Positions 1 to 7,349 are shown, numbered from the stretch's first letter. The stretch: 10,425 nt of DNA from an uncultured Bacilli bacterium (GCA_948874605.1 CAQRXS010000039.1:1-10425); one strand, 5' to 3'. The notes: a model not told the origin generated them from the letters alone. Translations and numbers: made by a program.

Positions 1-2
1 CT

Positions 3-3000
3 TTACTCTTTCACATATTTTCTTCTACGTATAATAATAAGTCCAATATTCATTGCTGCAAGAATAATAATTATCACCACAAACAGATTGTATTTATTTC
101 GTTGTTCTTTTGTAACTTCCGCCTTTTCTTCAGTTTCTTCATAAAGAAATAAATATTTTCCAAATTGAGGCATTTCTATATCCACTCTATTTTTTCCAAA
201 GTTTTTATACTCTAATTGTATCAGCTGATTATCTTCTGTTACAAAATAAATAGATAATAATTTATTTTGTGATGGATACTCATAACGCAATATCATTCCC
301 TCTACAAATTCTTGATTATCAAATCCAACCTCATAATAATCATACTTTTTACTGTTAATATTTTTTTCTAGAGTTTTATTCAATGAACTTTGTTTTACAG
401 CTAGAGAAAGTGTATCATTTACGTGAGCAGAATCAACATAGATAGTAAATCGTCCATTTGTAAAAATTTTATAATTTTTGATTGTAAATGGATCTTCTGG
501 ATCAACTGGTATTTCTGGATTTGTTGGATTTTCCGGATCAACTGGTATTTCTGGATTTGTGGGTTCTTCTGGATCAACTGGTGTTTCTGGATTTGTGGGT
601 TCTTCTGGATCAATTGGTGTTTCTGGATTTGTGGGTTCTTCTGGATCAACTGGTGTTTCTGGATTTGTGGGTTCTTCTGGATCAATTGGTGTTTCTGGAT
701 TTGTGGGTTCTTCTGGATCAACTGGTGTTTCTGGATTTGTCGGTTCTTCTGGATCAACTGGTGTTTCTGGATTTGTTGGTTCTTCTGGATCAACTGGTGT
801 TTCTGGATTTGTCGGTTCTTCTGGATCAATCGGTGTTTCTGGTTTACTAGATTCAATCCAATCTACTTTTGCTATAATTCTTCCATAATTTCCCAAGATA
901 TCACGATAAACAAACTCAAATTCGCCATTTTTTCTAAAAGTATAAACATTTCGTCCACCATTATTTAAAATATAAATATTTTCATTACTATGAATAGTAG
1001 CAGTCACTGGTTTTGTTGTTTTTGTAGTAATATCATAAGAGATTGTAGCCTTCGGAGCCACTTTATCTATCCAAGTTACCTTAGCCATAATAGAAGCTTT
1101 ATTACCTGCAAGATCCTCAAATTCAAATGTAAACTCACCATTTTCAGTAAAGGTATAAGATGCTTTTCCACCATTATTTGTCACAATTACATCTTCATTA
1201 AACTCTACATTAACCGTTACATCTTTATTTGTTAAACCAGTTTTATCATAATGCACAACCGCTTTTGGTGTATCATGATCTATCCAATCTACTACCGCTT
1301 TTGCGTTTCCTTTATTACCTGCTAAATCTTCAAATTCAAATATAAATTCACCATTATCATAAAATTCATGAGTAAAAGTGTTAATATTAGTAATTATATT
1401 ACCCGCAGAATCTATTACATTTCCGTCTTTATCTAAGGAATATTCAGAATGTATATTGCCATCACTATCTAAAATATTCCCATCATCATCTGTATGAAAA
1501 GTACCATTGTTTGTCACAATTACATCTTCACTAGCTTTTAATGTTGCAATAACACTTTGATTTGTTTTATTACTTGTACTATATTCTATCGTCGCAGTCG
1601 GAGCAACCTTATCAATCCAATCAACCTTGGCAGTGACTTTACCAACTTCACAATTAGAAGTACAATTTTTATCTTCAAATTCAAATGTAAATTCGCCATT
1701 TTTCGTGAACGTATATGACTCTTTTCCACCATTATTTAAAATACGAAGATCCGTACTTCCATTAATAAGTCTTGCAATTACTTCACCATTCGTAGGTTCA
1801 GTAGTACTATATCCAACATTTGCTGAAGGTGCAGGAGTTGGAGGAACCTTAGTAATATCTTCGAATAAATTAATCATTGCTGCCGAAGCAAACATATCAT
1901 AAGTTTCCATCTCTAATTTAACGTATTGACCGTAAACACTTGCATCAAAATTTACTCTTTTTACATCATTATTTTGAGGACATTTATCTAATCTACCTGC
2001 TAATTTCCAATTTTCTCCATCTTCACTTACATATACTATCGCATTTTTTATCCATGCAGGGTCAGCGTCTCTATATTTTCTTTGAACAAATTCTAGTGCT
2101 GAAATATATCTCGCATTGTCAAGCTTAATTGTATAAAATGGCTTGGTTGGTTGCTGTAAAACATTTTGTGCGAAATCTGTGTGCCATATAGTATTAATAT
2201 TTCCGTCAATTGCATTAGGAGCATAGAAAGGTCTTTTTGAATCTTTAGATTGAGTAGAATATCCTTCTACTGATAAATGTCTTATAGGTATATATTTTGC
2301 AGTATCAGGTTGATTATCTTCTGTAAACGTAAATATTGCTTGATCACTTGGGACATAACGACCTGTAGCGCCTGCCCTAACATATAAAGTCTTATCACCC
2401 GTATTATTTGGAGAACTTACAGAATAAGAAGTCCATTCTTCTTCTTCACTATTTCTCCACTCATAACTTAAGGATACACCAATAACTCTATTTTCTAAAT
2501 CATTTGCATAAAGAGTCGAAGAAATTGTGCCTTTTTGAATATCAAAAGTATAATCCGGAGTCAAGTCACCTAATCCTTGAATAGCAATTTGAATATCATT
2601 TTCTTCAGTAATACTTGCTATTTCTTTAGGAGTTAGTTGATAAGAATGCGCTGTTATAACTTCAGATAATGTCTTGCCTCCATCTAAACTATAATACCAA
2701 GCAAAATCATATTCATCATATGCAGAATTAATCATAATTTTACCAGCATTCTCGCCATCAAAAGAAAACGATGCAATATCAGCTTTATTATCGCGTCCCA
2801 ATAAAGCATTTGCAAGCTCCCTAGCAGCTAAGTCTTGCCAAATTTCATTTTTAGTAGCATGAGTAGCTTCTTCTAAAGCCGCATGTTCTTTCATTTCTAT
2901 ATCCATTAAATCAGTTACTTCTAAAAATGGTTTAATAACTTTTAATAAATCATACATTGCTTGTGGATAAAATTTATATGCACTTATAATTTCTTCAGCG

Positions 3001-4901
3001 TATGTTTTCCATTCCCTGCTATTCTTATTCAAAGCTTTATACATATTAATCTTATAATCATAGCTATCTAAATTCAGCGGATTTACTTTTAACGCTTTAT
3101 TATAAATACTTAACTTAATTTCATTATCAGAATAAGAATTGGCTAATAAATTTAAATAATAAGACTCTCTATAAGCAGCAAGATTATTTAAGTTTGCTTG
3201 TCCAAGATACATATATCCAGAACTAGTCCCATAATTCTTAGAATTCATTACTTGATCAGTAAAATACTTATTTCCCCAGTTAAAAATCAAGCGATAAGGA
3301 TTTCCACCATACCATTTTGTTGAACTTTTTCCCCAACCAAATATATTATTTCCTAAAGACCAAAAACCATTACCATTAGCATCTTGATCATAAAACAAAT
3401 ATACTTCATGATCTGGCTGATATAGCCCTGTGGAAGGAAGCCCCACTGTCTTACTAATACTTGAACCAACACGCGAAATGTTCCAACAAATTCCACCAGC
3501 TTCAAAAACCATCCAATATCTTTGATTATTTCTGTCGCTTATAGATACATTGCCGCCATAGGGAACATTAAAAGCAGCCAAATGATACTTTGCTTCATAT
3601 TTATCTTTATTATCTGGGTTAATAAATTCAGGTCTAGCATAGTGAGGTTGTACATATCCCATATATGAGTATGGTCCCAAAGCACCATTTTTATATTGGT
3701 ATATATAATTGTTTAACCACAATAACTCATCATTCTTTACCCCATCTTGCATAATAGTACGCATAAGTTGTACATGATAATTTTCAAACCAGTCTTTATG
3801 TAACAGCTTGTCTGTATCATACAATTGCTTATATAATCTAAATCTTTCTAGAGGATCATATGCCCGAGTATAATTATTAAAGCTTAAAGGAGTAAGCATT
3901 ATATCCGTACTATAGGCAGCTGCTAAAGAAATCATCATCTTTTGATAAAGAAACCCTTTAGCAGAACTTAAATCTTTTTTATATGTATGATACAAATCAG
4001 CAAGAACACTTAGAAAAACTGTACTATCAGAAATTTCTCCTACTTCACTAATAAGTTCTAAACGTTCATTACCAGTAAAAATCCAATCCAAAGTATTTAG
4101 AATTTTCGGACTAACATTTGCAATATCTTGTAAAACTTCATAATTAAATTTATTGACAAAATCTCTTTCTAAAATAAGACGATAATTAGACTCATAACTG
4201 GCCTCAAAACTTTTTTTGCTTAAAATATCATCATAATATGCCACTGGATGAACTTTTGAATATTCTTGAGAATCAGCTTGAGTAAAATCAGCAGTTACTA
4301 ATCTAGGATGTCCTAAAACAGCATGATCCGATGAATTATTTCCATTAGGATCGGCTATAATTCGCAAGTATTTATACCCTTCAATATTAACATCCACATC
4401 AATAGCGTTCGTATTGCCGTTCATAACCGGAGATTTATAAAGTTCAGTCCAATTTTCTCCATCTTTCGATGCAGTTATTTGAAACCATACACTTCCATTA
4501 GTTCCACGAGAAGCATCCACACCAATCTTGGTAACAAAACGCGTATACTCACCGGAATAATCTAAAATATTATACGTTAATTGAGACTTAGCATGCATTC
4601 CAATACCTTTCGTAAATATTTTAGCTTTACCATCAACCATTAATGAAATAGTCTTATTTTCAGGATTTTTATCTTTTCCTAAACTACCCCAACCAACAAA
4701 TGACCAGTTATTTGCCGTAATATGAGGCAAATCAGACAAGAATAAATAATTTGTATCATCTATAGCATAAGATGCATTATAAAATCGATTACTAATAGAT
4801 AAATAAACAGTCAACACTAATATAAAACTAACAATACATATTGTATGTATTAAATCAAATTTATGCAAATTCTTCTTACTTTTAAAAAAATTATCTAACA
4901 T
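3..4901 (-). CDS. Giant membrane-anchored surface protein: NPCBM, transglutaminase-like core, discoidin/CBM32, Ig-like repeats, Pro/Glu repeat stalk
   Basis: A complete 1632-residue protein, probably displayed outside the cell to bind glycans and perhaps cleave or modify protein. Visible in order: a membrane segment or uncleaved signal at about residues 17-36; an NPCBM-like module at 52-205; a helical stretch of unknown family at 210-440; a transglutaminase-like core at 440-535 with candidate catalytic Cys472 (GGICWNISR), His498 (QPDHEVYLFY) and Asn518/519 (WSLGNNIFGWG); a TPR-like helical part at 570-700; an F5/8 type C (discoidin/CBM32) module at about 870-1015; four Ig-like repeats at about 1026-1350; ten 12-residue Pro/Glu units at 1354-1471; a C-terminal beta-rich part; and a membrane segment at 1606-1624 followed by RRRK. 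There is no LPXTG motif, so anchoring is probably by the membrane helix. The ATG at 4901 follows AGGGTGGA at a normal distance. Domain names come from recognition, not a search. Enzymatic activity is inference. Confidence 0.85.
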   Translation of the reverse strand: MLDNFFKSKKNLHKFDLIHTICIVSFILVLTVYLSISNRFYNASYAIDDTNYLFLSDLPHITANNWSFVGWGSLGKDKNPENKTISLMVDGKAKIFTKGIGMHAKSQLTYNILDYSGEYTRFVTKIGVDASRGTNGSVWFQITASKDGENWTELYKSPVMNGNTNAIDVDVNIEGYKYLRIIADPNGNNSSDHAVLGHPRLVTADFTQADSQEYSKVHPVAYYDDILSKKSFEASYESNYRLILERDFVNKFNYEVLQDIANVSPKILNTLDWIFTGNERLELISEVGEISDSTVFLSVLADLYHTYKKDLSSAKGFLYQKMMISLAAAYSTDIMLTPLSFNNYTRAYDPLERFRLYKQLYDTDKLLHKDWFENYHVQLMRTIMQDGVKNDELLWLNNYIYQYKNGALGPYSYMGYVQPHYARPEFINPDNKDKYEAKYHLAAFNVPYGGNVSISDRNNQRYWMVFEAGGICWNISRVGSSISKTVGLPSTGLYQPDHEVYLFYDQDANGNGFWSLGNNIFGWGKSSTKWYGGNPYRLIFNWGNKYFTDQVMNSKNYGTSSGYMYLGQANLNNLAAYRESYYLNLLANSYSDNEIKLSIYNKALKVNPLNLDSYDYKINMYKALNKNSREWKTYAEEIISAYKFYPQAMYDLLKVIKPFLEVTDLMDIEMKEHAALEEATHATKNEIWQDLAARELANALLGRDNKADIASFSFDGENAGKIMINSAYDEYDFAWYYSLDGGKTLSEVITAHSYQLTPKEIASITEENDIQIAIQGLGDLTPDYTFDIQKGTISSTLYANDLENRVIGVSLSYEWRNSEEEEWTSYSVSSPNNTGDKTLYVRAGATGRYVPSDQAIFTFTEDNQPDTAKYIPIRHLSVEGYSTQSKDSKRPFYAPNAIDGNINTIWHTDFAQNVLQQPTKPFYTIKLDNARYISALEFVQRKYRDADPAWIKNAIVYVSEDGENWKLAGRLDKCPQNNDVKRVNFDASVYGQYVKLEMETYDMFASAAMINLFEDITKVPPTPAPSANVGYSTTEPTNGEVIARLINGSTDLRILNNGGKESYTFTKNGEFTFEFEDKNCTSNCEVGKVTAKVDWIDKVAPTATIEYSTSNKTNQSVIATLKASEDVIVTNNGTFHTDDDGNILDSDGNIHSEYSLDKDGNVIDSAGNIITNINTFTHEFYDNGEFIFEFEDLAGNKGNAKAVVDWIDHDTPKAVVHYDKTGLTNKDVTVNVEFNEDVIVTNNGGKASYTFTENGEFTFEFEDLAGNKASIMAKVTWIDKVAPKATISYDITTKTTKPVTATIHSNENIYILNNGGRNVYTFRKNGEFEFVYRDILGNYGRIIAKVDWIESSKPETPIDPEEPTNPETPVDPEEPTNPETPVDPEEPTNPETPVDPEEPTNPETPIDPEEPTNPETPVDPEEPTNPETPIDPEEPTNPETPVDPEEPTNPEIPVDPENPTNPEIPVDPEDPFTIKNYKIFTNGRFTIYVDSAHVNDTLSLAVKQSSLNKTLEKNINSKKYDYYEVGFDNQEFVEGMILRYEYPSQNKLLSIYFVTEDNQLIQLEYKNFGKNRVDIEMPQFGKYLFLYEETEEKAEVTKEQRNKYNLFVVIIIILAAMNIGLIIIRRRKYVKE
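489..842 (-). repeat. 36-bp in-frame tandem repeat, nine full units and one partial, encoding Pro/Glu/Asp stalk
   Basis: The gene carries nine complete copies and a shortened tenth copy of a 36-base unit encoding PETPVDPEEPTN, with I/V exchange at position 5 and diverged last units (PEIPVDPENPTN, PEIPVDPEDP). It corresponds to residues 1354-1471, between the last Ig-like repeat and the C-terminal membrane-proximal part. Such Pro-rich acidic repeats are usually extended wall-spanning stalks. The near identity of the inner copies suggests recent expansion, and copy number may differ between strains because slippage in 36-base steps keeps the frame. Confidence 0.95.
852..1826 (-). repeat. Four tandem Ig-like repeats within the surface protein
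   Basis: Residues 1026-1350 of the surface protein contain four related units of roughly 70 residues. Each has an early YSTT/YDKT-type strand, an 'ILNNGG' or 'VTNNGG' turn, a 'YTFTxNGEFTFEFED' core and a 'AKVDWID' end that runs into the next unit. The second unit carries an extra 40-residue insert. These resemble bacterial Ig-like repeats that serve as spacers on surface proteins. The exact Pfam family was not determined. Confidence 0.8.
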
Positions 4902-4928
4902 ATAATTCCACCCTATTTCAATAAATAA

Positions 4929-4956
4929 ATTATATCAGTACATTTTTAAAAATCAA
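4929..4956 (-). promoter_or_regulatory. Sigma-A-type promoter of the giant surface protein gene
   Basis: Reading the minus strand, TTGATT (4951-4956) is followed after 16 bases by TATAAT (4929-4934), preceded by TGA to form an extended -10. Transcription would start near 4922, giving a leader of about 20 bases that contains the AGGGTGGA ribosome binding site (around 4908-4915) before the ATG at 4901. The gene therefore has its own promoter, independent of the DUF488-like gene upstream. Confidence 0.75.
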
Positions 4957-5052
4957 TACTTTTTATGATAAAAAACATCTTTCTAAAAGGCGTTTACCAA
5001 AACACTCAATTTTGAGCTAAATCTAAGGTCTAATAACTTTTTATTTATAAAC

Positions 5053-5538
5053 TTATTTTTTCATAACTTTTTTTAAAATTGGCTTATAATTTGGTTGTTC
5101 ATGATAAGATATAATACCACTTTCATCAATACTTATTTCTGGAATAACTATTCCTGTTTCAAGTTCAAAATAATCTACATCCAATCTCCTATGACAAAAG
5201 TGTTTTTTATCCATTATTGGTGAATCACTAGGTAATTCATGACATAATAAAATTATTTCTTCACCAAATTTGTTTCTTAAAACATTAAAGAGTTCATGTA
5301 CATCTAAATTTATTAAACGATGTATATAATATTTTTGAATATAATATTCAATAAGTTCAATATCTGATAAATTATCAGGATTATCACGCCAATATTCATA
5401 TAGTTTTAGACTTGGTGCTAATTTCTTATATGCAGGACCATAAAATCCCCAAGCATTGCCTCCGTCTCCTGTTATTGAAACAAGATTTCCAGATTTAGCA
5501 TTCGCATAACAACTTGTACCTTTAATAATATGATTCAT
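5053..5538 (-). CDS. DUF488-like small protein
   Basis: A 161-residue protein that looks like a DUF488-type protein. The N-terminus has the TSCYAN...SITGDGG...YKKLAPS pattern, and the C-terminal half has ILLCHE (Cys99) and FCHRR (Cys115, His116, Arg117, Arg118) followed by VDYFELETG, matching the family's usual 'LLCxE...xCHR' signature. The biochemical role of DUF488 proteins is not established, so no reaction is assigned. The start is well fixed: GGAGGT (5545-5550) sits 6 bases before the ATG. It lies upstream of the giant surface gene in the same direction, with a 151-base gap holding the promoter of that gene. The insertion sequence lies about 145 bases upstream of its start, so its original upstream context ends at 5683. 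Confidence 0.7.
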   Translation of the reverse strand: MNHIIKGTSCYANAKSGNLVSITGDGGNAWGFYGPAYKKLAPSLKLYEYWRDNPDNLSDIELIEYYIQKYYIHRLINLDVHELFNVLRNKFGEEIILLCHELPSDSPIMDKKHFCHRRLDVDYFELETGIVIPEISIDESGIISYHEQPNYKPILKKVMKK

Positions 5539-5604
5539 TTCAATACCTCCAAATTGGCATATGTGTCAGTAAGAAAAATGCCTCAATTTACTTTCGTAGA
5601 TTAA

Positions 5605-5632
5605 GTTATAACCATATTTGAATGAATATCCA
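5605..5632 (-). promoter_or_regulatory. Possible promoter of the DUF488-like gene
   Basis: On the minus strand TGGATA (5627-5632), 16 bases, then TATAAC (5605-5610) gives 4/6 and 5/6 matches to the sigma-A consensus. It would leave a leader of about 60 bases. The match is modest and no competing site was clearer. Confidence 0.4.
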
Positions 5633-5636
5633 CTTT

Positions 5637-5655
5637 AGAAAGATAAAATCTTTCT
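5637..5655. repeat. Perfect 8-bp inverted repeat upstream of the DUF488-like gene
   Basis: AGAAAGAT, AAA, ATCTTTCT forms a perfect inverted repeat with a 3-base spacer, lying immediately upstream of the proposed -35 box. It could be an operator for a dimeric regulator or simply a hairpin. There is no adjoining T-run on either strand, so it is not a terminator. Confidence 0.5.
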
Positions 5656-5683
5656 TCAACATATTCATAATAACACAAAAAAA

Positions 5684-5698
5684 GACTTTTAAAAAGTC
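5684..5698. repeat. Left copy of 15-bp target-site palindrome flanking the IS
   Basis: GACTTTTAAAAAGTC is a near-palindrome (7-base arms around one A) and is repeated exactly, in the same orientation, at 7176-7190. On the minus strand it is followed by seven Ts, which makes this copy look like the tail end of an intrinsic terminator. The equal direct orientation of both copies supports a target-site duplication made by the IS. Confidence 0.7.
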
Positions 5699-5714
5699 GC
5701 AGGCTGTTGACAAA
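5699..5714. repeat. Left terminal inverted repeat of the IS
   Basis: GCAGGCTGTTGACAAA pairs with the reverse complement of 7160-7175 (TCAGATTGTTGACAAA) at 13 of 16 positions. The two differ only in the outer part. Confidence 0.8.
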
Positions 5715-5731
5715 GATCAATGGTCTTTTTT
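5712..5731 (+). terminator. Terminator-like hairpin just inside the left IS end
   Basis: AAAGATC, loop AAT, GGTCTTT (one G-U pair) followed by three more Ts on the plus strand. It lies before the proposed transposase promoter, so it would stop outside transcripts from running into the transposase gene. Hairpins that insulate transposase genes in this way are common in insertion sequences. The T-run is short, so termination strength is uncertain. Confidence 0.5.
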
Positions 5732-5734
5732 GTA

Positions 5735-5763
5735 TGTACAGAAAAGAAAAATTATGTTACAAT
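5735..5763 (+). promoter_or_regulatory. Probable transposase promoter
   Basis: TGTACA (5735-5740), 17 bases, then TACAAT (5758-5763) with an extended TGT immediately before the -10. It would start transcription near 5770, ahead of the GGAGTG ribosome binding site (5786-5791). A perfect TTGACA at 5707-5712 lies within the inverted repeat but lacks a good -10 partner. Confidence 0.5.
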
Positions 5764-5799
5764 TCAGGTGAAAATAGAAAGATACGGAGTGTGAGACCT

Positions 5800-7127
5800 A
5801 TGGCAATGACTAGGCAACCACAGAAAAATGACTGTATCATCGGAAAAACTTTAGAAGAATTAGTACCTCGGAATCACTTAGTGAGAAAAATGGAAGCTAG
5901 TATGAATTTTGATTTTATAGAAGACGAAGTAGAACATTTATATAGTAAAACAGGAAGACCAAGTATACCCCCAAAAGTATTGTTTAAAATGTTAATCATA
6001 AATATAGTATTTGGAATAAATTCAATGAGAAGAACCTGTGAAGAATGTAAAGTGAATTTAGCTTTCTTATGGTTTTTAGGATTATCCATAGAAGATGAAG
6101 TTCCGAATTACTCTACGTGGAGTCAAAATTATAGAAGAAGATATAAAGATAGTGAAATTTTTGAAACAATATTTGATAGAATTTTATCTCAAGCTGATAA
6201 GTATGGCTATATCGATTTAGAAACTGTGTATGGGGATAGTACGCACCAAAAAGCAAGTGCCAATAAAAATAAACATCGAAATGTAGAAGTAGAAATAGCA
6301 AGAAAAGTATACGAAGAAGAATTATTGAAAGAGATTAATGAAGAACGAAAAGCACAAGGAAAAAAGGAATTTGAAAGTTTGATACAAAAAGAAGTGATGT
6401 TTGATGAAGAAACAGGAGAATTAATAGAAAATACGAAAACAAAACATATAAAAGAAAGTAAAACTGATCCAGAAAGTGGATGCTATCATAAAGGAGAAAA
6501 GGAAAAATGTTTTGCTTATTCTCATCATGCATTTTGTGAAAAAAACGGCTTTGTAATAGCCCAAAAAACAGTAGCCGGAAATATACATGACAGTGTTTCA
6601 TTTTTTGATATATATGCAATACTAAATGAAAAGTATAAAGAAAAAATCAAAAATATCTGTTTAGATGCAGCATACACTACGCCAGCAATATGTAGAGAAA
6701 TTATTTTAAATGAACAAATTCCCCTTATGCCATATACTAGACCAAGAACTAAAAAGGAATTTATGAAAAAACATGAATATGTATATGATGAATACTATGA
6801 TTGCTATATTTGTCCAAATAATGAGATATTGAGATACACTACAACAGATAGAAATGGATATCGAATTTATAAATCAGATAATGAAAAATGTAAAAATTGT
6901 CCATTGAAAGATAAGTGTACGAAAAATAAACAAAATCAAAAAACAATAACAAGACATGTATGGGAAAAAGATTAAGAGGACTTTCAAAAAATGAACAACA
7001 GGCCACCTTAATCTTTGCATGCCACAATTTAAAGAAAATGGCACTTTGGAGATGGAAAAAAGTCCAATTATGCTTAAAAAAATGGATTTTTCCGAAAATA
7101 ATCTATTTTTTTTTGATACTTTTTTAG
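5800..7127 (+). pseudogene. IS1182-family transposase, disrupted by internal deletion and frameshift
   Basis: The reading frame from ATG 5800 (GGAGTG 8 bases upstream) to a stop at 6973-6975 gives 391 residues: the N-terminal helical domain, then the DDE core with Asp146 (VYGDSTH) and Asp289 (LDAAYTTP), a charged insert, 'GCYHKGEKEKCFAYSHH' and a Cys cluster (Cys335, 338, 364, 367, 373) typical of this family. It ends abruptly after RHVWEKD. In the next frame, starting at 6975, the family's usual C-terminal motif resumes at once: RGLSKNEQQ followed by FACHNLKKM, open to TAG at 7125-7127. The segment that normally lies between, about 45-60 residues holding the last catalytic Glu (the ERVF motif), is absent, so the break is a deletion with loss of frame and not a simple frameshift. 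The enzyme should be inactive. An in-frame TTG at 5707 is not a credible start because it lies in the inverted repeat, upstream of the promoter. Confidence 0.85.
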
Positions 7128-7142
7128 AAACATAAAAAAATT

Positions 7143-7164
7143 GCTGACAACAAATATTGTTTGT
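7143..7164. repeat. Subterminal hairpin at the right IS end
   Basis: TGACAA ... TTGTCA arms around an AT-rich centre form a near-palindrome overlapping the inner part of the right inverted repeat. It may be a structural or transposase-binding element of the IS. Confidence 0.45.
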
Positions 7165-7175
7165 CAACAATCTGA
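7160..7175. repeat. Right terminal inverted repeat of the IS
   Basis: TTTGTCAACAATCTGA is the partner of the left end at 5699-5714. The inner ten bases match perfectly. The last A could equally be assigned to the flanking duplication. Confidence 0.8.
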
Positions 7176-7190
7176 GACTTTTAAAAAGTC
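7176..7190. repeat. Right copy of 15-bp target-site palindrome
   Basis: An exact direct copy of 5684-5698. On the minus strand it lies 41 bases after the tRNA-Met 3' end and can fold into a 6-bp hairpin with loop TTA. It is followed by IS sequence and lacks the T-run that the left copy retains, as expected if the IS split the hairpin from its T-tract. Confidence 0.7.
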
Positions 7191-7230
7191 ATTATCTATT
7201 CACTCAAAAAATTCGAGTTATCATTCAACC

Positions 7231-7307
7231 TGGTAGCGAGAGGGGGATTCGAACCCTCGACTCCGCGGGTATGAACCGCGTGCTCTAGCCAACTGAGCTA
7301 TCTCGCC
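7231..7307 (-). tRNA. tRNA-Met(CAU), elongator type
   Basis: A 77-base cloverleaf on the minus strand: acceptor GGCGAGA/TCTCGCT, D arm GCTC/GAGC, anticodon stem CGCGG/CCGCG with loop TTCATAC (anticodon CAT), five-base variable loop, T loop TTCGAAT and encoded CCA. The G1-U72 end pair and the CGCTACCA 3' end match elongator tRNA-Met of Bacillus-type bacteria; an initiator would show an unpaired 1-72 position and three G-C pairs in the anticodon stem next to the loop. The second T-stem pair is A-C, a mismatch. Confidence 0.93.
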
Positions 7308-7320
7308 ATAGGACAAATGA

Positions 7321-7349
7321 ATTATAGCAAAAAAAAAGTGCGCATGCAA
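7321..7349 (-). promoter_or_regulatory. Promoter of tRNA-Met
   Basis: On the minus strand TTGCAT (7344-7349), 17 bases, TATAAT (7321-7326). The start point would be near 7314, a few bases before the tRNA 5' end at 7307. The -35 box lies in the loop of the terminator-like hairpin of the preceding gene. Confidence 0.65.

Larger units (their letters stand above)
5699..7175 (+). mobile_element. IS1182-family insertion sequence, internally deleted, about 1.48 kb
   Basis: The element is bounded by imperfect 16-bp inverted repeats (5699-5714 and 7160-7175, 13/16 identical, sharing TGTTGACAAA on the inner side) and by a 15-bp direct repeat of a palindrome. It carries one transposase gene, which is broken. 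The ends resemble those of IS1182-family elements. Because both ends look intact, it might still be moved in trans by a full-length relative elsewhere in the genome; that is inference. The palindrome could instead be counted as part of the ends: extended to 31 bases, 27 positions match. Confidence 0.85.

Noticed and set aside
489..842. Repeats of 36 bp resembling CRISPR repeat length
   Set aside because: The units are directly adjacent without spacers, code in frame for a Pro/Glu stalk, and no cas genes are present.
423..968. Long plus-strand open frames opposite the tandem repeat, including a collagen-like Gly/Ser repeat reading
   Set aside because: They are antisense readings of the 36-bp repeat, whose length is a multiple of three and therefore keeps several frames open. 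They have no ribosome binding site and overlap a well-supported gene.
5000..5016. Hairpin CTCAATTTTGAG as terminator of the DUF488-like gene
   Set aside because: The stem is only 4-5 bp and the following minus-strand T-run is short (TGTTTTGG), so termination there is not convincing.
5707..5799. Transposase start at the upstream TTG (5707)
   Set aside because: It lies in the inverted repeat ahead of the promoter and without a ribosome binding site. ATG 5800 has GGAGTG at the right distance and matches the usual family N-terminus.
6874..7170. Minus-strand open frame of 98 codons across the IS right end
   Set aside because: It is antisense to the transposase and low in complexity (Phe/Leu/Ser-rich), with no ribosome binding site.
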